Origin: Pseudomonadota bacterium
GTDB taxonomy: Bacteria; Pseudomonadota; Alphaproteobacteria; Sphingomonadales; Sphingomonadaceae
Direction of reading: 5' to 3'
Length of the DNA stretch: 7,851 nucleotides
NCBI GenBank assembly: GCA_023386515.1
Contig: JAEWJQ010000375.1
Span: forward strand, 1-7,851
Shown one piece after another: positions 1 to 7,851 of this stretch. The notes under the pieces are model-generated. The model had not been told where the DNA came from, ran no database searches, and saw nothing but the letters and a program-made list of their open reading frames with translations. The stretch's first letter is position 1, and every line of letters begins with the position of its first letter. The position numbers and the translations under genes were made by a program.

Positions 1-450
1 GCGCAGGGCAAGGATCGCGTCGAGTTCGAGATCGCGACCAACCCCGGCGCGCCCTTCGCCCCGCTCGCCAAGATCGCCAGCGGCGGCGAATTGTCGCGCT
101 TCATCCTGGCGCTGAAGGTCGCGTTGGCGGAGGAAGGCGGCGCGGCGACGATGATCTTCGACGAGATCGACCGCGGCGTCGGCGGCGCGGTGGCGAGCGC
201 GATCGGCGATCGGCTGGCGCGGCTGGCAGAACGGACGCAGCTGCTCGTCGTCACCCATTCGCCGCAGGTCGCGGCACGCGGCGCCGAACATCTGCTGATC
301 GCCAAGAGCCATGACGGCACCGTCACCCGTACCGGGGTGCGCATCCTCGACGAGGCCGAACGGCGCGAGGAGATCGCCCGCATGCTGTCCGGCGCGACGG
401 TGACCGACGAAGCGCGCGCGCAGGCCGATCGGCTGTTGGAGACCGCATAA
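1..450 (+). CDS. recN: DNA repair protein RecN, C-terminal part (5' end outside window)
   Basis: RecN is a cytoplasmic SMC-like ATPase that acts early in recombinational repair of double-strand breaks. The reading frame is open from base 1, so this is the last 149 residues of a protein that is usually about 550 residues. The fragment holds the C-terminal half of the ABC-type ATPase head: the signature SGGELSR at residues 27-33, Walker B MIFDEID at 51-57, the following GVGG at 59-62, and the switch histidine in VVTHSPQVA (His86). The short linker between Walker B and the His loop and the THSPQVA wording are typical of RecN rather than of RecF or SMC. A TTG inside the signature motif is not the start. 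The gene ends in TAA at 448-450. The next gene downstream is on the opposite strand, so this transcript should end in the spacer at 451-718. The family call is firm; only the truncation is caused by the window. Confidence 0.96.
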   Translation, partial: AQGKDRVEFEIATNPGAPFAPLAKIASGGELSRFILALKVALAEEGGAATMIFDEIDRGVGGAVASAIGDRLARLAERTQLLVVTHSPQVAARGAEHLLIAKSHDGTVTRTGVRILDEAERREEIARMLSGATVTDEARAQADRLLETA

Positions 451-480
451 GGCGCTGTCCTACACGACCCGACATCGGCA

Positions 481-496
481 TGATCCGGGCGGGTCA
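481..496 (+). terminator. Weak hairpin after recN, possible terminator
   Basis: About 30 bases after the recN stop, TGATCC (481-486) can pair with GGGTCA (491-496) around a GGGC loop, with one G:U pair. A pyrimidine-rich stretch with a short T run (CTCTTTCTC) follows at 501-509. It is placed where a recN terminator would be expected, but the stem is short and the T tract is interrupted, so this is tentative. Nothing else was recognised in 451-718: no tRNA, no gene remnant and no repeat. Confidence 0.22.
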
Positions 497-713
497 ACGG
501 CTCTTTCTCATCGTGGTCCGACTGCCACACGATCGCGAGCGTCCCGACGCGCGCGTCTCTCCTCTCCCGGCAGCGCCGCCCCGGCGTTCCCCAGGATGCG
601 CTCGGGTCGATCGCGGCGAAGCGGAAAGGGCGAGACACCCCGTTCAGGCGTCAATTCTGTCAAGACTCGCGGCGAAATGCCCGATCATCAGCGACTTGGC
701 CGGTGCCCGCAGA

Positions 714-728
714 GGCGATCAGATCGCC
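714..728. repeat. 15-base palindrome over the SDR stop codon
   Basis: GGCGATC (714-720) and GATCGCC (722-728) are perfect inverted copies around a single A. The element covers the TGA stop of the SDR gene (719-721 on the minus strand). As RNA it could form a six-pair stem with a three-base loop. No T run follows on the minus strand, so it is not a standard intrinsic terminator. GCGATC-like words are frequent throughout this GC-rich window, so chance is a real possibility. Confidence 0.35.
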
Positions 729-1696
729 CCCGTCCCGCCGTTCGCGCCAAAGGCGCTCCCGGTGGTGAAGCTGTTGGTCGGATCGGCCAGGCTGACGTAG
801 AGGCCCGCCAGTTCGGCCGGTTGGCCGGCGCGTCCCAGCGGCGTATCCTGGCCGAACTTGTCCATCTCGCCCGGCAATTGCCCGCCCGCGACCTGCAGCG
901 GCGTCCAGATCGGCCCCGGCGCCACCGCATTGACGCGGATGCCCTTGCTGGCGATCTGCTTGGCCAGCGCCTTGGTGAAGATCAGGATGCCCGCCTTGGT
1001 CGTGGCGTAATCGAGCAATTCCTTTTCAGGACTGACCGAATTCACCGAGGCGGTGTTGATGATCGCCGCGCCCGGCTTCATCAACGGGATCGCCGCCTTG
1101 GTCAGGTGGAACATCGCATAGAGGTTGGTCTTCATCGTCCGGTCGAACTGTTCGGCGCTGATCTCCATGATCGACGCCTTGCTCTGCTGATAGGCGGCGT
1201 TGTTGACCAGGATATCGAGCCCGCCGAGTTCGCGATTGGCGCGCGCGATCAGGTCGCGGCAGAATTTCTCGTCGGTCAGGTCGCCGGGGATCAGCACCAC
1301 CTTGCGCCCCTCGCCGCGCAACAGCCGGGCGACGTCCTGTGCATCCGGCTCCTCGGTCGGATAATAATTGATCGCGACGTCCGCGCCTTCGCGCGCGAAG
1401 GCGATCACCGCGGCGCGGCCGATGCCCGAATCGCCGCCGGTGACCAGCGCCTTGCGCCCGGCGAGCCGGCCGGAGCCGCGATAGCTCGCCTCGCCGCAAT
1501 CCGGCACCGGCTTCATCTCGCGCTGCAGCGCCGGCCATTTCTGCCGCTGTTCCGCAAAGGGTTGGCTGGAGTATTTCGTCTTGGGGTCGGACACGGGCAC
1601 GGTACCGGCCTGGGCCAATGCCGGCGCCGCCGCCGCGGTGACCCCGGCAGCGGCCGCGCCCTTGAACAGGTCACGGCGATTGGTCTGATCGGTCAC
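719..1696 (-). CDS. SDR-family NAD(P)-dependent oxidoreductase with Tat signal peptide
   Basis: This is a 325-residue classical-type short-chain dehydrogenase, a Rossmann-fold enzyme that interconverts alcohols and carbonyls using NAD(H) or NADP(H). The cofactor-binding motif TGGDSGIG lies at 86-93, the NNAA motif at 165-168, and the catalytic set is Asn191, Ser217, Tyr230 and Lys234 (YATTK). PGPIWTP at 260-266 follows the usual site. NYYPTEE at 110-116 and the extended N-terminus resemble the general-stress SDR group that includes Bacillus YdaD and YhxC; this placement is from memory of the family. Residues 6-30 look like a twin-arginine signal: NRRDLFKG, an Ala-rich hydrophobic stretch, then ALAQA with a likely cut near residue 28 or 30. 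That would export the folded enzyme to the periplasm. The GTG start is supported by the AGGGAGA site six bases upstream. The gene converges on recN and diverges from the membrane protein gene. The physiological substrate cannot be read from the sequence. Confidence 0.93.
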   Translation of the reverse strand: MTDQTNRRDLFKGAAAAGVTAAAAPALAQAGTVPVSDPKTKYSSQPFAEQRQKWPALQREMKPVPDCGEASYRGSGRLAGRKALVTGGDSGIGRAAVIAFAREGADVAINYYPTEEPDAQDVARLLRGEGRKVVLIPGDLTDEKFCRDLIARANRELGGLDILVNNAAYQQSKASIMEISAEQFDRTMKTNLYAMFHLTKAAIPLMKPGAAIINTASVNSVSPEKELLDYATTKAGILIFTKALAKQIASKGIRVNAVAPGPIWTPLQVAGGQLPGEMDKFGQDTPLGRAGQPAELAGLYVSLADPTNSFTTGSAFGANGGTGAI

Positions 1697-1702
1697 GCGC
1701 TA

Positions 1703-1709
1703 TCTCCCT
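1703..1709 (-). promoter_or_regulatory. Ribosome binding site that fixes the GTG start of the SDR gene
   Basis: Read on the minus strand this is AGGGAGA, six bases before the GTG at 1696-1694. It is the best Shine-Dalgarno match near the gene and supports the GTG start that retains the complete twin-arginine motif. It partly overlaps a small dyad, CTGCA-TT-TGCAG, at 1708-1719, which could be an operator or could mask the site, but the arms are only five bases. Confidence 0.7.
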
Positions 1710-1775
1710 GCATTTGCAGAGGAAAGCGCGCGCGGGCGAGGTTGGTTCACACCGCATGAGGAATTTTTCGGGGCG

Positions 1776-2117
1776 ATGGGACTTGCGTCGCCGCGGGCCA
1801 GCCGCGACGAAATGGCGATGGCCATCCGGGATGTCGAATCGCGTGTCGCGCTGGCGATGCTGCCCGTCGGGGCGCTGCTCAGCCTGCTCTCCGCCATCGG
1901 CGGCGTCGCGGCGGTAGCGCTGGCGATCGACCTGATCGTCCGGCGGCCGGCGGACACCGGCTGGTGGCTTGCCTGGTGCCTGGTCGCGGCGATGATCGCC
2001 GCGTGGAACACCCGGCGATCGCTGGAGACGTTGGCCAGCTTCGAATGGCGGACGGCGCTGCCGGTGCTGGCGCTGTCGGCGGCGGTCGTCGCCGCCTATC
2101 CCGGCTGGTGGTTGTAG
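1776..2117 (+). CDS. Small uncharacterised multi-pass membrane protein
   Basis: I do not recognise a family. The 113-residue product has a short charged N-terminus (about 1-23) followed by three hydrophobic stretches, roughly 24-55, 62-78 and 93-113, consistent with three inner-membrane helices. Arg/Lys-type charges sit in the connecting segments (Arg56-Arg57 and Arg80-Arg81). Paired tryptophans occur at Trp63-Trp64 and near the C-terminus at Trp111-Trp112. The hydrophobic pattern favours this frame over the overlapping minus-strand frame. The ATG at 1776 has GAGGA at 1758-1762, but the 13-base spacing is rather long; an in-frame ATG at 1812 (residue 13) would leave all the hydrophobic segments intact but has no visible ribosome binding site. 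The gene ends 39 bases before ligA on the same strand, so co-transcription is plausible. It starts 79 bases from the divergent SDR gene. Confidence 0.68.
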   Translation: MGLASPRASRDEMAMAIRDVESRVALAMLPVGALLSLLSAIGGVAAVALAIDLIVRRPADTGWWLAWCLVAAMIAAWNTRRSLETLASFEWRTALPVLALSAAVVAAYPGWWL

Positions 2118-4298
<2,181 letters not shown>

Positions 4299-4343
4299 TT
4301 TTGGTTCCGGTTTGGTGACGGGACGGGCCTAAAACCCTTGGAA

Positions 4344-4363
4344 GCGTTGCGTTTTTGCAACGC
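4344..4363. repeat. Perfect hairpin between ligA and the receptor gene
   Basis: GCGTTGC (4344-4350) and GCAACGC (4357-4363) pair perfectly around the loop GTTTTT. The element lies 46 bases after the ligA stop, so it may end or stabilise the ligA transcript. There is no T run right after it on either strand, so a standard Rho-independent terminator is not shown. It could instead be a protein-binding dyad for the receptor promoter. Confidence 0.55.
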
Positions 4364-4367
4364 AGCA

Positions 4368-4384
4368 GCGCGAACGTAACGCGC
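4368..4384. repeat. Second short dyad in the receptor leader
   Basis: GCGCG (4368-4372) and CGCGC (4380-4384) flank AACGTAA, whose core ACGT is itself self-complementary. It starts five bases after the perfect hairpin. The arms are short and made only of G and C, so chance is possible in this genome, but the position just upstream of the A/T-rich patch would fit an operator. Confidence 0.3.
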
Positions 4385-4483
4385 GTAGCAACCACGACTC
4401 GCGATTGTCACAGAATAGAAATATCCCACGGGCAGGGCGCGCGGAGACGGCACAACGCTGGCCGCGATTCCGAGCTGAAGCTC

Positions 4484-4491
4484 AAAGGGGA
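4484..4491 (+). promoter_or_regulatory. Ribosome binding site that fixes the receptor start at 4502
   Basis: AAAGGGGA lies ten bases before the ATG at 4502. It is the only good Shine-Dalgarno match in the leader and the ATG it serves begins a textbook signal peptide. It therefore rules out the longer open frame that runs upstream to 4355 as the translated product. Confidence 0.75.
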
Positions 4492-4501
4492 CATTTTTCT
4501 G

Positions 4502-7500
4502 ATGCGAAACAACCTTTTCCTGGGTGTGGCCGCGGTCGCGCTCATCGCACCGGCGGCCGTGTCCGCACAGGAGACGACGTCAGCGATTCGCGGCTCGGTG
4601 ACCGCCAACGGGGCGCCGGTCGTCGGCGCGACGGTGACGATCACCAACACCACGACCAACGCCCGCATCAACACTGCGACCGGTCCGGACGGCACGTTCA
4701 ACTCCAGCGGCCTGCCCGTCGGCGGTCCGTACACCGTTGAGATCGCGAGCCCGCAGGGTAACCGGACCGTCACCGACATCTATACCGTCGTCCAGCAGCC
4801 CTTCTCCCTGCCGATCGACCTGACGCCGGCCGCGGGCGACGAAGCTGGCGACATCGTCGTACGTGCCTCGTCGATCCGTGGCGCCGGCACGACCTCGGAC
4901 GGTCCGCAGACGGTGCTGACTCAGGAGACGATCAGCAAGGTCGCCTCAGTCAACCGCGACATCCGCGACATCCAGCGCCGTGACCCCTTTGCGACGCTTG
5001 ACCTGTCGAACAGCGGCGACCGCGGCGGCGCGGTCAGCTTCGCCGGCGTCAACCCGCGCTACAACCGCTTCACCATCAACGGCGTGACCGTCGGCGACAC
5101 CTTTGGCCTTAACCAGGACGCGAGCCCGACCAATCGTGGTCCGGTGCCGTTCGACGCGATCTCGCAGGTGTCGGTTTCGATCGCACCCTATGACTTCCGT
5201 CAGTCGGGCTTCCAAGGCGGCACGATCGATACCGTGCTGCTGTCCGGCACCAATGAGTTCCATGGCACCGGCTTCTATTCTCAGAACACCGACGGCCTGA
5301 CTGGCGATCGCATCGGTAGCTCGACGCAGGTGACGCCGAAGTACAAGTCGGAAACCTATGGTGCGACGCTGCGCGGTCCGCTGATCGCCGACAAGCTGTT
5401 CTTCATGGTTTCGGCCGAGCGCAACACCGATCCGCGCCCGTTCTCGACGCTGCTCGGCTCGTATGCCAACCCGACGCTGCTCAACAGCCAGATCAACTCG
5501 GTGATCGGTGTGGCCAACGGTCGCAATCTCGGCCCCAGCGTCGGCAGCGTGCTGACGATCAACCCGCGCAAGGACGAAAAGATCGCCGGTCGGATCGACT
5601 GGAACATCATGGACGGCCAGCGCCTGTCGGTGTCGTACATCAACGCGTATGACTCGCTGGTCAGCCAGAACAACACCAGCACCAACGCCGCCAACCCGAC
5701 CTATGGCCTCAGCTCCAACGCCTATGCGCTGACCGAGCTGCTGAAGGCGGGCATCGTCCAGCTGAACTCGGACTGGACGGACAAGTTCTCGACCGAAGCG
5801 CGCGCGATCTACAAGTACAATCTGCGTGGCCAGGAGCCGCTGCTCGGCCGTGGCATCGGCCAGCTCGGCGTCTGCGCTGACGCGACGTCGAGCGGCAGCA
5901 CCACCGGCTGTTCGACGGGCGTGCCGCGTATCTACTTCGGTCCGGACAATTCGCGTCAGACGAACCAGCTGTTCTTCGACACCTGGGAAGGCTCGCTGCT
6001 CGGCCGCTACACCGCCGGTCAGCACCAGATCCAGGCGCTGGTCGACGTGACGCAGAACCGCACGTTCAACAACTTCGTGCAGAACAGCCTGGGCAACTAT
6101 TACTTTGACTCGCTGGCTGACTTCCAGGCCGGCAACGCCAACCAGCTCATCTATGCAGCGCCGATCCCCGGCGTTAGCGCGGCAGCCGACTTCCGCTATA
6201 CGCAGTTCACCTTCGGCATGCAGGACGAGTGGCAGGTTACCGACACCCTCGCCGTCACTTATGGCGCGCGGTACAGCATGTATGCCCAGGGCGAGCGCCC
6301 GGTCTACAATCCCTATTTTAACACCCGCTACGGCTATCCGAACACGAATACCTACAACGGCCTCGACCAGTTCGAGCCGCGCTTCAGCTTCGATTGGAAG
6401 CCTGACAACTTCCTCGGTGGGCTGAAGCTGCGCGGTGGTGCCGGCATCTTCGGCGGCGGTTCGCCCGACATCTACGAGTCGAACAGCTTCTCGAACACGA
6501 TCACCACCAGCGCGATCACGATCACGCGCGCGGCGCAGGGTTCCAACACCTGCACCTCGAGCATCACCGTGCCGACCGACATCTGCACCGCGGCGCTCAA
6601 CAACGTCACCGGCAACGTGCCGTCCTCCGTCGCGGCCTTCGCCGCCAACGCAGCTGCCAATCCCGCGGCAGCCGCGAACGTCGCGCGCACCAACACCGGT
6701 GCACTGGCACCGGGCTTCCACCTGCCGCGTTCGCTGAAGGCGACGATTTCGGGTGACTATCGCTTCCAGGGCTTCAACCTGGGTGCCGATTATTACTACT
6801 CGAAGGTCATCGACGGCGTGATCTTCACCGACGCGCGTTCGGTGCCGATCGGCCTGCTCCCCGATGGTCGCATCCGCTACGGTGCCGCGACCGGTACCTT
6901 TGCCGATGCCAATTATGACATCATCACGCGCAACAGCCATCAGGGCCACAGCCACATCATCGTCGTTCGCGCCAGCAAGGACTTCGACTGGGGTCTGAGC
7001 CTGTCGGGTAGCTATACCCGCCAGTGGGTGAAGGACGTCGGCAACGCGACGTCGTCGACCATCAACTCGAACTATCGCAACCAGTTCTTCGCCGATCCGA
7101 ACGTCCCGTCGTACGGAACGTCGAGCGACCAGATCAAGTGGCAGTTCAAGTATTCGGTCGGCTACGATCACGCGTTCTTCGGCGACTATCGCACCGTGTT
7201 CCAGCTGTTCGGCGAGACCCGCGCGGGCCGTCCGTTCAGCTACACGATGCAGGACAACGTCTCGACCCGTTCGACCGTGTTCGGCACCGTGCTGACCGGC
7301 AACACGCCGACCAACCTGCTGTACGTGCCGACCGGTACGAGCGATGCCAAGGTCAGCTACGACAGCACGACCACGCAGACCGCGCTCGACTCGTTCATCA
7401 ACGCCAACCCCGATCTCGCCAAGTATCGCGGCCAGATTATCGCCAAGAATACGGCGCGCAACCGGGCGTTCACCCGCATCGATCTGCACGTCGAGCAGGA

Positions 7501-7813
7501 GATTCCGACGTTCCTCGGCAAGTCCCGCCTGTCGATCTTTGCGGACATCAACAACCTGCCGAACCTGCTCAACAAGAACTGGGGCGGTCTGCGCCAGTTC
7601 GGCTTCCCGTACGGTGCCTCGCTGGTCAACGTGCAGTGCCTGAGCGTGGCGACGCCGACCGGCACCACGCCGGGCACGGGCGTGGTCAACACCAGCTCGT
7701 CGCAGCAGTGCGCCCAGTATCGCTACAGCTCGTTCGCGGCGCCGAACACCAAGTCGCTGAGCTTCACGCAGTCGCTCTACCAGATCCGTCTGGGCGCCCG
7801 CTTCTCCTTCTAA
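4502..7813 (+). CDS. TonB-dependent receptor, Oar-like, with carboxypeptidase-regulatory-like domain
   Basis: This 1103-residue outer-membrane protein should import a substrate with energy from TonB-ExbB-ExbD. Residues 1-22 form a Sec signal peptide (MRNNLFLG, hydrophobic core, cut after VSA before Gln23). Residues about 27-107 are a carboxypeptidase-regulatory-like beta-sandwich (IRGSVTANGAPVVGATVTI...PDGTFNSSGLPVGGPYTVEI). DIVVRAS at 117-123 fits a TonB box of the sphingomonad type. A plug domain follows at about 136-250 (RFTINGVTV, SQVSVSIAPYDFRQSGFQGG), then a large beta-barrel ending in IRLGARFSF with the terminal Phe expected for outer-membrane assembly. This architecture and length match the Oar group of receptors. 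Only six cysteines occur, as three close pairs (458/470, 684/695, 1046/1070), probably disulfides in surface loops. An Ala/Asn-rich segment lies near 705-735. Codon use is richer in CGT and GGT than in ligA, suggesting high expression. The substrate is unknown; no transporter or enzyme cluster is visible nearby. Confidence 0.94.
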   Translation: MRNNLFLGVAAVALIAPAAVSAQETTSAIRGSVTANGAPVVGATVTITNTTTNARINTATGPDGTFNSSGLPVGGPYTVEIASPQGNRTVTDIYTVVQQPFSLPIDLTPAAGDEAGDIVVRASSIRGAGTTSDGPQTVLTQETISKVASVNRDIRDIQRRDPFATLDLSNSGDRGGAVSFAGVNPRYNRFTINGVTVGDTFGLNQDASPTNRGPVPFDAISQVSVSIAPYDFRQSGFQGGTIDTVLLSGTNEFHGTGFYSQNTDGLTGDRIGSSTQVTPKYKSETYGATLRGPLIADKLFFMVSAERNTDPRPFSTLLGSYANPTLLNSQINSVIGVANGRNLGPSVGSVLTINPRKDEKIAGRIDWNIMDGQRLSVSYINAYDSLVSQNNTSTNAANPTYGLSSNAYALTELLKAGIVQLNSDWTDKFSTEARAIYKYNLRGQEPLLGRGIGQLGVCADATSSGSTTGCSTGVPRIYFGPDNSRQTNQLFFDTWEGSLLGRYTAGQHQIQALVDVTQNRTFNNFVQNSLGNYYFDSLADFQAGNANQLIYAAPIPGVSAAADFRYTQFTFGMQDEWQVTDTLAVTYGARYSMYAQGERPVYNPYFNTRYGYPNTNTYNGLDQFEPRFSFDWKPDNFLGGLKLRGGAGIFGGGSPDIYESNSFSNTITTSAITITRAAQGSNTCTSSITVPTDICTAALNNVTGNVPSSVAAFAANAAANPAAAANVARTNTGALAPGFHLPRSLKATISGDYRFQGFNLGADYYYSKVIDGVIFTDARSVPIGLLPDGRIRYGAATGTFADANYDIITRNSHQGHSHIIVVRASKDFDWGLSLSGSYTRQWVKDVGNATSSTINSNYRNQFFADPNVPSYGTSSDQIKWQFKYSVGYDHAFFGDYRTVFQLFGETRAGRPFSYTMQDNVSTRSTVFGTVLTGNTPTNLLYVPTGTSDAKVSYDSTTTQTALDSFINANPDLAKYRGQIIAKNTARNRAFTRIDLHVEQEIPTFLGKSRLSIFADINNLPNLLNKNWGGLRQFGFPYGASLVNVQCLSVATPTGTTPGTGVVNTSSSQQCAQYRYSSFAAPNTKSLSFTQSLYQIRLGARFSF

Positions 7814-7822
7814 GGCGAACGG

Positions 7823-7839
7823 GAACCGCCTGACGGTTC
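7823..7839 (+). terminator. Hairpin just after the receptor gene, possible terminator
   Basis: GAACCG (7823-7828) and CGGTTC (7834-7839) pair perfectly around CCTGA, nine bases after the TAA stop. The position suits a terminator or a 3' stabilising stem. The six-pair stem is not followed by a T run within the window, which ends 12 bases later, so the call is tentative. Confidence 0.35.
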
Positions 7840-7851
7840 GACCTCCGGGGC

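Larger units (their letters stand above)
4299..4501 (+). promoter_or_regulatory. Intergenic leader of the TonB-dependent receptor gene
   Basis: This 203-base spacer separates ligA from the receptor start and should hold the ligA transcript end and the receptor promoter. It contains a perfect seven-pair hairpin (4344-4363), a second dyad (4368-4384) and a locally A/T-rich patch at 4405-4424 (TTGTCACAGAATAGAAATAT), which is unusual against the GC-rich background and is the best place to look for a promoter. I cannot assign -35 and -10 boxes with correct spacing. The open frame continues upstream through this region to about 4355, but its translation lacks protein-like character before the signal peptide. 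Confidence 0.5.

Noticed and set aside
91..450. A separate 119-residue gene starting at the TTG at 91
   Set aside because: The TTG is inside the RecN signature SGGELSR and the frame is open to base 1, so this is the end of recN.
480..800. 106-codon plus-strand open frame in the recN-SDR spacer
   Set aside because: No ribosome binding site, an Arg/Pro-rich composition without structure, and it runs into the SDR 3' end antisense.
1722..1749. Possible EcfG-type stress promoter for the SDR gene (minus strand TGAAC followed about 17 bases later by GCTT)
   Set aside because: It departs from the GGAAC-N16/17-CGTT consensus in both boxes. The idea came from the stress links of similar SDRs and the match is too poor to report as a site.
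596..1759. 387-codon plus-strand open frame over the SDR gene
   Set aside because: Rich in Arg, Gln and Gly without domains; the minus-strand frame has every SDR catalytic motif and a ribosome binding site.
4355..4501. N-terminal extension of the receptor by 49 residues
   Set aside because: It would bury the signal peptide behind a charged stretch, has no ribosome binding site, starts inside a hairpin loop, and begins with a non-ATG codon. The ATG at 4502 has a good site.
6628..6700. Ala/Asn-rich repeat-like stretch in the receptor considered as a DNA repeat
   Set aside because: The bases do not form tandem units; it is a low-complexity protein segment before a conserved APGFHLPRS stretch, as seen in Oar-like receptors.
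4946..7489. 847-codon open frame on the minus strand, antisense to the receptor gene
   Set aside because: The translation is dominated by Arg, Val, Ala, Gly and Asp with no domain or signal, typical of the antisense frame of a GC-rich gene. The plus-strand product has a full set of receptor motifs.

Overview
The window looks like an ordinary chromosomal segment of a high-GC alphaproteobacterium, most likely a sphingomonad (Sphingomonas or a relative). The evidence is the strong G/C bias at third codon positions, recN and ligA lying close together, a Tat-type signal on a short-chain dehydrogenase, and a very large Oar-like TonB-dependent receptor with a DIVV-type TonB box. This assignment is inferred from gene content and style; no alignment was run.

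Layout: (1) 1-450, + strand: the 3' end of recN (DNA repair ATPase), cut by the window edge. (2) 451-718: 268 bases with no credible gene, only a weak hairpin after recN and a short palindrome at the end of the next gene. (3) 719-1696, - strand: a complete SDR-family oxidoreductase with a twin-arginine N-terminus, a GTG start and a good ribosome binding site. (4) 1697-1775: a short divergent intergenic region. (5) 1776-2117, + strand: a small uncharacterised membrane protein. (6) 2157-4298, + strand: full-length ligA, the NAD+-dependent DNA ligase, with all expected domains. (7) 4299-4501: a noncoding leader with two inverted repeats and a clear ribosome binding site. (8) 4502-7813, + strand: a 1103-residue outer-membrane receptor with signal peptide, carboxypeptidase-regulatory-like domain, TonB box, plug and beta-barrel. 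(9) 7814-7851: the start of the downstream spacer, with a small hairpin.

Functionally, recN and ligA are DNA maintenance genes. The SDR and membrane protein between them have no obvious tie to DNA repair, and the SDR is on the opposite strand, so recN and ligA cannot share one simple transcript here. The receptor is a separate unit with its own leader. Its codon choice (many CGT and GGT codons, AAC and TTC preferred) differs from its neighbours and suggests high expression.

I found no mobile element, CRISPR array, RNA gene or phage remnant, and nothing that makes a convincing case for a new system. The points most worth checking are the Tat signal on a predicted NAD(P)-dependent enzyme, the insertion between recN and ligA, the paired cysteines in the receptor, and the inverted repeats in its leader.
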